This document shows positions 57,802 through 64,000 of a DNA stretch of 64,000 nucleotides, in pieces (the first letter of the stretch is position 1; each line of letters opens with the position of its first letter). Location: assembly GCF_000231115.1 (NCBI RefSeq), contig NW_006889836.1, positions 1 through 64,000 of the forward strand. Reading direction: 5' to 3'. The DNA is from Vittaforma corneae ATCC 50505 (Eukaryota > Microsporidia > Nosematidae). A program made the translations under genes and the position numbers. A model generated the notes under the pieces. It saw nothing but the letters and a program-made list of their open reading frames with translations. It had not been told where the DNA came from and made no database searches.

Positions 57802-60675
57802 TCACAGTGTGAATTTTTTTTTAAATTTTCTAAGAGTATCGATTGCCAATATTAAAACTGCAGAACCTGCTGGGAAAAGTAACGACAGCAAATTTGGTCG
57901 TTTGATCAACAAAAACGTTTCAAAGAACGGTGCGAAAATAATAAGAGTGGAAAGTGCTATGCCGATTATTGTGAATACGACTATCTTGAAGTTTTTAAAG
58001 AATCTTTGAAAAAAATATTCTTTGTCACGTCGACATACAAGCATGTTTGCAAACTGGCAGACCATTAACCCAAGAAAATACGTGCTTTGTCCTCTAAATA
58101 CAATAGCGAGCTGCTCCTCATAGTCTATTATGCTCCCATCAGCTAATCTAAGATCTGGTGATTTGTATTGAAAATATGTATTTGCCGAGAAGAACATTTT
58201 TGAAAAAGGAATGTTGTTTGAGTATAGCACCGAATAAAAGGCTAGCTCACACCCAATTGATGAGATTAATCCCGCTTCGATAATTGACCAGGAAAGGATA
58301 GTTGTGCTGTACATTATGCCGTTACTCAATACACCCATCATGTCGCGAATAAAACGTTTAAACTTCTGGATTGGTCCCAGCTCTTCAGCTAAATTTCCCA
58401 ATGACCAAGCATTGTTTTTGCACTGCCTCGGTGGCTCTAGCAAAAGATTAAATTCGGGGTCTTCAAATGAAAAAAACACTGCTGGAATCACCTCGACTAG
58501 ATAATTCAAAAATATAAGTAAAATAGGCGACAGCGGCATTGGCGTTCCTAGGACGACATAAAGAACAAAAGGCAATAACTGTGGACTAATGTGCATGAGA
58601 ATATACCTAATCGACTTCTGCAAGTTGATAAAAAACAGCCTGCCCTCTTCGAGGCTATAAATAATATCATCAAATTTCTGAGGATTGAAAACCATAGAGC
58701 TCGCTTCTTTGCAAATACGACTTGAATCCTGAAAACAGACACCAATATCTGATTTGCTTAGAGCACGCGAATCGTCCATCTGTGACCCGACAAAACACAC
58801 AACCTCACCGTTCTGCTGTAAATCATTCACAACTTCAGACTTTGAGTCCGCATTACATCTGTAAATGATAAACTTGTCTCTTTGGATAAACAGTCTTTTT
58901 AATTCTGCATCAAAGTTCATATACTGCTCTGCTTTTATTATATGGCCCGTCGCAGGCTCATCTATTTTTAGAAATTGGTCATCTCTTACAAACTTCTCTC
59001 TAAGACCCAGAATGTTTCTGCTTGAGTTCAGCTTATTCTCCGAATGTGTGTCTGTGGCTATTGAAAATTTAATGCCTGCATTTTTGAAAATATTTGATAC
59101 CAGTGGTAAATCAGATTCTGGCATCTCTTGCAAAAAATACACACAAACAAATGTCAATCCTTTCATTTTAAACGTCTGCTCGTTCTTGCCAAATGATCGA
59201 TAGGCCAATGCAACACTATCATACCCTTCAATTTTCATTTTGTGGTGCAATGTTATAGTTTTCATTTTTTTGCTGAAAATAAGCTTTTTCTTGTTCTGGT
59301 CTACGAAAGACTTGTTACATACCTTTAAAACCGATTCTACAGAGCCGGTCACATAGATTGATTTAAAATCACTTTCATCCACAATTGTGCCATTTAGATC
59401 TTTCAACCTTACATCCTTGATCTTTGTGGCAACACGAGTGTGGTTGGCAAAATACTTGCAACAAATATCTCCCAGTGTTTCTAATGGAAGATAATAAGCT
59501 CTGTTATGGTGCTGGTCTTTTGATGAGCTTATTAGTTTTGTCATATACCCTATTTTCTGTAGAAATGATAACGAATCTTCATTTTTATCAATAAATGCTA
59601 ATTCAACATCAATCAGATCCTGCCCATTGTACACATATGAGCATGCAATATTTTCACTAGGAACAAGTGCGCTTTTCTCGGCAAGTATTCTCGTGACCAA
59701 TCCTAGTTTTTCAATAGATGCAACGTCTCTAATATAAATATTCTTTTCGCTTAATTTTGAACCTGCGGAGAATAGCAGCAGCTTAACAGTAGACGGAATT
59801 CCCTCAGGGATCAACGTAATTAAGACCGACACCGTGAGATCAACAGCATTGAAGAAGGTTATTCCTGTTGTCAGGCCGATCAGAATCAAAGCCATACTCA
59901 ACAGTAATCCAAAAACCAATGAGCCTACAAAAAACAAAGTCATTTCTGAGTATAGTTCACTTTGGTATTTCCTTTTATAAAACATATTTCTGTAGATTTC
60001 AGCAATTTTTGTATCGTTTCCAATTCGGACAACTACAGCCTTGCCCCTTCCACCTACAATTCTATCTGAGCTCAAAACGACATTATCTGATTCTTCAAAA
60101 ATATCTTTGTGCTTTGTATGTGTTCTTTTGAGGTTCTTCACGCCAAGCTGGCCGATGCTTCGCTCTATTTCAACATTGTTTGACTTCACAAGAATGGCAT
60201 CAGCTCCCACAGTATCTCCCTTTTTCAAATCCAAAACATCTCCAGTTTTAATTAATTCCCTGTCTATATGAACAATATGATCTTCGTTAACGATCCGGCA
60301 ATCATGCGAGTCTAGCCGTTGTTTGTAAATTCCATTGATTTTTGACTCTTCAAACACTTCAAAGATCGTTTTAACAGCCATTATGCAAAGTGTAGACAAG
60401 AATACCAACAGGTGGCATGTTTCCTCCTCATTAAATTCGTAAACAACGACTAGAAATGCAGCGCATAGCAGAGAAAGCATATTCACGGGTTCTAGAATTG
60501 TTCCAAATGCTAGATGCATCAAGGAATAGTCTCTTTTTGGAAAAATAATATTATTGCCTCTCGAGGGATCATTTAGAACGACAGCATTATTAAGGGAAGC
60601 GTATGATTTTCTGCTTATTTCCAGGATTCCATATTTATCCAGGAGCTTTCTAATAGGTAGTTTGTGGTCGTTCAT
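57802..60675 (-). CDS. P2C P-type ATPase homologue lacking catalytic motifs (pseudo-pump)
   Basis: 957 aa, with the fold and length of Na,K/H,K-ATPase alpha subunits. M4 keeps PEG (290-292, LIPEGIPSTVKLLL; Na,K: PEGLLATVTV), and the C-terminus keeps QFANMLVCRRDKEYFFQRFF (Na,K: QWADLIICKTRRNSxFQQG), so the subfamily is P2C. Key catalytic motifs are lost: CSDKTGTLT reads LAEKSALVP (331-339), with Glu333 for the phosphorylated Asp; TGES reads IGQL (174-177); TGD reads ATD (540-542); GDGVND reads GSQMDD (630-635); KGAPE reads TGSVE. It cannot form the usual aspartyl phosphate. The intact frame and conserved membrane parts indicate selection for another role. No CCC precedes the start. Confidence 0.88.
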   Translation of the reverse strand: MNDHKLPIRKLLDKYGILEISRKSYASLNNAVVLNDPSRGNNIIFPKRDYSLMHLAFGTILEPVNMLSLLCAAFLVVVYEFNEEETCHLLVFLSTLCIMAVKTIFEVFEESKINGIYKQRLDSHDCRIVNEDHIVHIDRELIKTGDVLDLKKGDTVGADAILVKSNNVEIERSIGQLGVKNLKRTHTKHKDIFEESDNVVLSSDRIVGGRGKAVVVRIGNDTKIAEIYRNMFYKRKYQSELYSEMTLFFVGSLVFGLLLSMALILIGLTTGITFFNAVDLTVSVLITLIPEGIPSTVKLLLFSAGSKLSEKNIYIRDVASIEKLGLVTRILAEKSALVPSENIACSYVYNGQDLIDVELAFIDKNEDSLSFLQKIGYMTKLISSSKDQHHNRAYYLPLETLGDICCKYFANHTRVATKIKDVRLKDLNGTIVDESDFKSIYVTGSVESVLKVCNKSFVDQNKKKLIFSKKMKTITLHHKMKIEGYDSVALAYRSFGKNEQTFKMKGLTFVCVYFLQEMPESDLPLVSNIFKNAGIKFSIATDTHSENKLNSSRNILGLREKFVRDDQFLKIDEPATGHIIKAEQYMNFDAELKRLFIQRDKFIIYRCNADSKSEVVNDLQQNGEVVCFVGSQMDDSRALSKSDIGVCFQDSSRICKEASSMVFNPQKFDDIIYSLEEGRLFFINLQKSIRYILMHISPQLLPFVLYVVLGTPMPLSPILLIFLNYLVEVIPAVFFSFEDPEFNLLLEPPRQCKNNAWSLGNLAEELGPIQKFKRFIRDMMGVLSNGIMYSTTILSWSIIEAGLISSIGCELAFYSVLYSNNIPFSKMFFSANTYFQYKSPDLRLADGSIIDYEEQLAIVFRGQSTYFLGLMVCQFANMLVCRRDKEYFFQRFFKNFKIVVFTIIGIALSTLIIFAPFFETFLLIKRPNLLSLLFPAGSAVLILAIDTLRKFKKKFTL

Positions 60676-61255
60676 TCTTTTTCGTGTAAGGTCAAAAATA
60701 CAATGTTAGCATATAAACAAACACGCAATGCACAGTTAATCTTGTTGTCCAGGCAATACTTTACAATTTTATTCAGCCCATGGAAGAGCATCAAGTTTAA
60801 TGCATAATTATCAGAAGAATGTGTTGGAGAAGGTTTACCCGTTACAATAAAATAGTTTTGGTAACTCCGATTACCTTTCATTTATTAAAGCATCTTTGCA
60901 AAATTCGCTATATCGCCAATAAATCCAGTATTGTCAGAATATCACATTATTTGCCCTTAACTAAATGAGCTTGTAGGGCTCGAAACGGATGGCATCCTAA
61001 CACTGGAATATAAGAAGGATTTTTGATACCATGTTTCGATATATTCGGCGTTCTAAATTTTGGCCATATTATATCATGTAGATTGTTTTTGTTCAGCGTC
61101 ATAGTTTTTTACCAGTTGCAGATAATATTATTAAAGCAAGAGACAGACAGCTCTTGATTAGTCAACTGCACTATTTTATAAAAAATCTATCGTGCAGGCC
61201 TTAAATTGCGATTTGTATATTGATAATACATATTGTTTCCGAAAAGTTAGCCCAG
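60676..61255. other. Shared 5' region of the P-type ATPase homologue and POL3
   Basis: About 580 bp between divergent starts. One CCC-ATG (ATG at 60780) opens a frame of only six codons. No gene or RNA is recognised; several T- and A-rich stretches are present. Confidence 0.4.
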
Positions 61256-64000
61256 ATGAGCGAGATCATCTTGTTACAAACCCACATCGATTACATGCAG
61301 GACAATTTATCTCTGGATATAACAGCACCAACCATTACAATATTTGGAAATACAATGGACACTACTCCAATCCAAGTTAGGGTAGGGGACTTTATTCCCT
61401 ATTTATACATTCAGCCATCAGTTGAAATTTCGGTAGACGCGCTTCAGAGCTTTATTTTAGGAAATTTTGCAAAGGCAAAGTGCCTGGGCATTGAAAAAGT
61501 GTACAAACAGAGTATTTATGGATACAGTGATAAGAAGTCAGTGTTTTACAAAGTATATTTCAACAACCCCAGCTCTTTCAGATCTGCCAAGGCATTTTTT
61601 GAAAACGGCATAACTTTGGAACAGAAAAAAGTCAAATTTAAAATATTCGAAAGCAACTTCCCGTACATTTTAAGATTTATGAATGATCTCAACCTGTCGG
61701 GTATGAGCTATCTTAGGGTGAGGAATTATAAAACAGAGTCTACAGATCCTTTTGTAATTTCTACCGAATCTTCGTTTATTGAACAGCTACCATTTGAAGG
61801 AGAATATAATAAAAGTTATACCATTGAAAATTTTAAGCTTTGATATTGAATGCTGCTCAGAAACACAATCCTTTCCCGATTCTAAAAAGGATCCTATCAT
61901 TCAAATAGGAAACAGTGTTGGAAGATATGGCGTTTCAGGGCTCTCAAGAACCATATTTTGTCTGAAAGAGACTGCAAGCATTCCTAATTCCAATGTTTAC
62001 TGGTTCGAGACGGAAGAAGAGTTGCTAAATGCTTGGAGAGAATATTTTCTTGAAACGAACCCCGATATCGTAATTGGATATAATATTAAAAGCTTTGATT
62101 TTTCATACATTCTTGACAGAGCTGAAATATTGAGGCTAAAGGATTTTGGAAGACTTGGAAGAACTGATAAAGTTAGCAGAGTTGTTAATAGACAGCAGTC
62201 CTCGAAGATGTTTGGTACCTTTGATGCAAAGGACATCAATATTGAAGGCAGGCTGATTTTTGATCTACTTCACGTAATAAGAAGAGACCATAAATTAAGA
62301 AGCTACTCTTTAAACTCTGTTTCTGTCCATTTTCTAGGAGACCAGAAGGAAGATGTGCCACCATCTTCGATGTTTGACCTACAAAATGGCAATAAAGAGA
62401 CAAGGGCCAGAATAGCATCGTACTGTTTGCATGACACATATCTACCAATGCAGATTTTTGATAAGCTGAATGTTCTCATAAATTATTCGGAGCTTTCCAG
62501 GGCAACATATGTTCCTATTGATTTTTTCTCAACTCGGGGCACCTCTATTAAGGTTCTAACGCAGATATACAGAGAGTCCTCGAAGCATGGCTACCTCATT
62601 CCGGACGTAGAAGTAACAGATGAGTATGTTCCATATGAGGGCGGATTTGTCATGGATCCAATAAGAGGATTTTATAGCGACCCTATCACTGTACTAGACT
62701 TTACGTCACTTTATCCATCGATCATGATCAGTAAAAACCTATGCTATACAACCTTGCTCACAAAAGAGCAGTATGACAAGGTCGGAGGCATAAAAACACC
62801 CACTAACAATTACTTTTGTTCTGCAAGCACTAAAGAAGGTATCCTGCCTCAAGTTTTGCGAAATCTGTTAAAAGCAAGAAAAGAAGCTAAGGCGTTGTTC
62901 AAAGCATCTACAGATCCCATTATTAAGAGGAGTCTTGATGCAAGACAATATGCTCTGAAGATTTGTGCCAATTCACTGTACGGATTTACAGGTGCAACCG
63001 TAGGTCAGCTGCCCTGCATTGAGATTTCCCAGAGCACAACCGCCTTTTGGTAGAGACATGATATCAATGACAAAGAAATTGATTGAAGACAATTTCAATC
63101 TTAAAAATGGATTTACGCATGATGCGCAGGTTATTTATGGCGATACTGATTCTGTGATGATTAATTTTTCTGAAAAGGACCTGGAAAAGGTTTTTGAAAT
63201 ATCCAAAAAAGTGAGTCAGTTTGTATCCGACAAATTTGAAAAGCCCATCTCACTGGAATTTGAAAAAGTCTATAGTCCCTATCTTCTTATCAATAAAAAA
63301 AGATATGCTGGACTGGTTTACACAAATCCACAAAAGCCAGACAAAATTGACACAAAAGGAATTGAAACTGTTCGAAGAGATAATTGTGAGCTGGTCAAAA
63401 CCGTTATTGAGAATTGCCTGAACAAGATTCTCTTTGAAAAGAATCTTGAGGCTGCCAAGAACTATGTGAAAGATGTTGTTAGGGATTTGTACACCGACCA
63501 GATTGATTTAAGCCAGTTAGTCATTTCCAAAACATTTACAAAAAGCAATTACACGACAAAACAAGCACACACCGAGCTTGCAGAGAAGCTTAGAAAACGC
63601 GGAATAAGTGTTGGAATTGGCGATCGCATTCCCTATGTCATTGTAAAAGGAGATAAGAAAATGGCAGCATATGAAAAGAGTGAGGATCCAGTCTATGTTC
63701 TTGAAAACAACCTCCCAATTGACAAGGAGTATTACATTGAACAGCAGCTTGTCAAACCTGTGCAAAGATTATTTGAGCCGGTGATGGAGAATGTTTCTTC
63801 GCTGTTCCATGGCGAACACACAAAAGTAATATCCAGTGGTGTAACAATGCAAGGGCCAATGAATATGTTTGTAAAAACAAAAGATGAGTGTGTTGGATGC
63901 AAGAAGCCCGGCACAATACTTTGTGCTGCATGCCGTCCGAATTTCCCCAGCTTATTCATGGCCATTCAACACCAGTTCAATGAAAAAACAAAAAAATTTA
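61256..64000 (+). CDS. POL3: DNA polymerase delta catalytic subunit (POL3), partial, two frameshifts
   Basis: Family B replicative polymerase. Exo I reads LSFDIECCSE (D and E present). The polymerase motifs are DFTSLYPSIMI (A), CANSLYGFTGA (B) and YGDTDSVM (C). The C-terminal cysteine cluster begins CVGCKKPGTILCAAC near 63895. The gene runs off the window. Frames change at A4 (61811-61814, one extra A; NIIKVIPLKILSFDIEC in the second frame) and at T4 (63045-63048, one extra T; TTAFGRDMI after repair). The start is at ATG 61256 after AGCCCAG, giving a short N-terminus compared with other POL3 proteins. Both breaks fit homopolymer errors. Confidence 0.95.

Noticed and set aside
60780..60800. 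CCC-ATG start in the POL3/ATPase spacer
   Set aside because: The frame stops after six codons.
60672..60881. 69-codon minus-strand frame upstream of the P-type ATPase homologue
   Set aside because: No motif at its start. It overlaps the start codon of the real gene and has no recognisable sequence.

Overview
The window is 64 kb of a compact eukaryotic nuclear genome, almost certainly from a microsporidian. Nearly every gene is a single open frame, proteins are shortened relative to their families (NOT1 1,474 aa, MAT1 207 aa, RuvB-like 369 aa, PDCD5 88 aa), spacers are mostly 100-500 bp, and about 35 of 47 protein genes carry CCC or CCCC within 0-14 nt upstream of the ATG, often behind an AAATTT-like stretch. 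That start-site signature is known from Encephalitozoon, Antonospora and other Microsporidia. The sequence is AT-rich. I cannot name the genus.

Layout: 0.1-9.3 kb holds arginyl-tRNA synthetase, TFIIF-alpha, a RuvB-like protein with ruined ATPase motifs, tRNA-Glu, a PMS2-type MutL, DBP5 and a divergent CDK-like kinase. 9.7-19.3 kb holds NOT1, PDCD5, CCT6, an orphan, MED31, a NEDD8-like modifier, tRNA-Leu and a small zinc-binding protein. 19.5-27.6 kb is mostly membrane traffic: a Sec6-like exocyst subunit, three tandem SVP26/TEX261 proteins, Rab GDI/REP, an SWT1-like PIN nuclease and an orphan membrane protein. 27.7-36.8 kb holds an orphan helical protein, an EDC4/Ge-1-like scaffold, tRNA-Arg, two tandem single-pass membrane proteins with a hydrophilic neighbour, and a small SRP9-like protein with a PIP-like tail. 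36.9-49.8 kb holds exportin-1, triosephosphate isomerase, eS21, MAT1/TFB3, an orphan, a YAK1-family kinase, a beta-adaptin, an MBOAT acyltransferase and an orphan. 50-64 kb holds primase large subunit, NIC96/NUP93, CCT2, an SDS22-like LRR protein, a 77-aa orphan, a divergent H4/H3 pair, a P2C P-type ATPase without its phosphorylation Asp, and DNA polymerase delta running off the end.

Functionally this is a core-eukaryote set: RNA polymerase II transcription (TFIIF, MED31, MAT1), mRNA control (NOT1, EDC4-like, DBP5, SWT1-like), nuclear transport (XPO1, NIC96), replication and repair (POL3, PRI2, PMS2), chaperonin (CCT2, CCT6) and secretion (Sec6-like, TEX261 x3, GDI, AP-beta). The most unusual items are two intact long frames whose enzyme motifs are lost (the P-type ATPase and the RuvB-like protein), the divergent histone pair flanked by three E2F-like sites, the TEX261 triplet, and the membrane-protein cluster at 32-36 kb.

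At least seven genes are split by single-base frameshifts, nearly all at short homopolymer runs. I read most of these as consensus sequence errors rather than pseudogenes, and I annotate the whole span of each gene.
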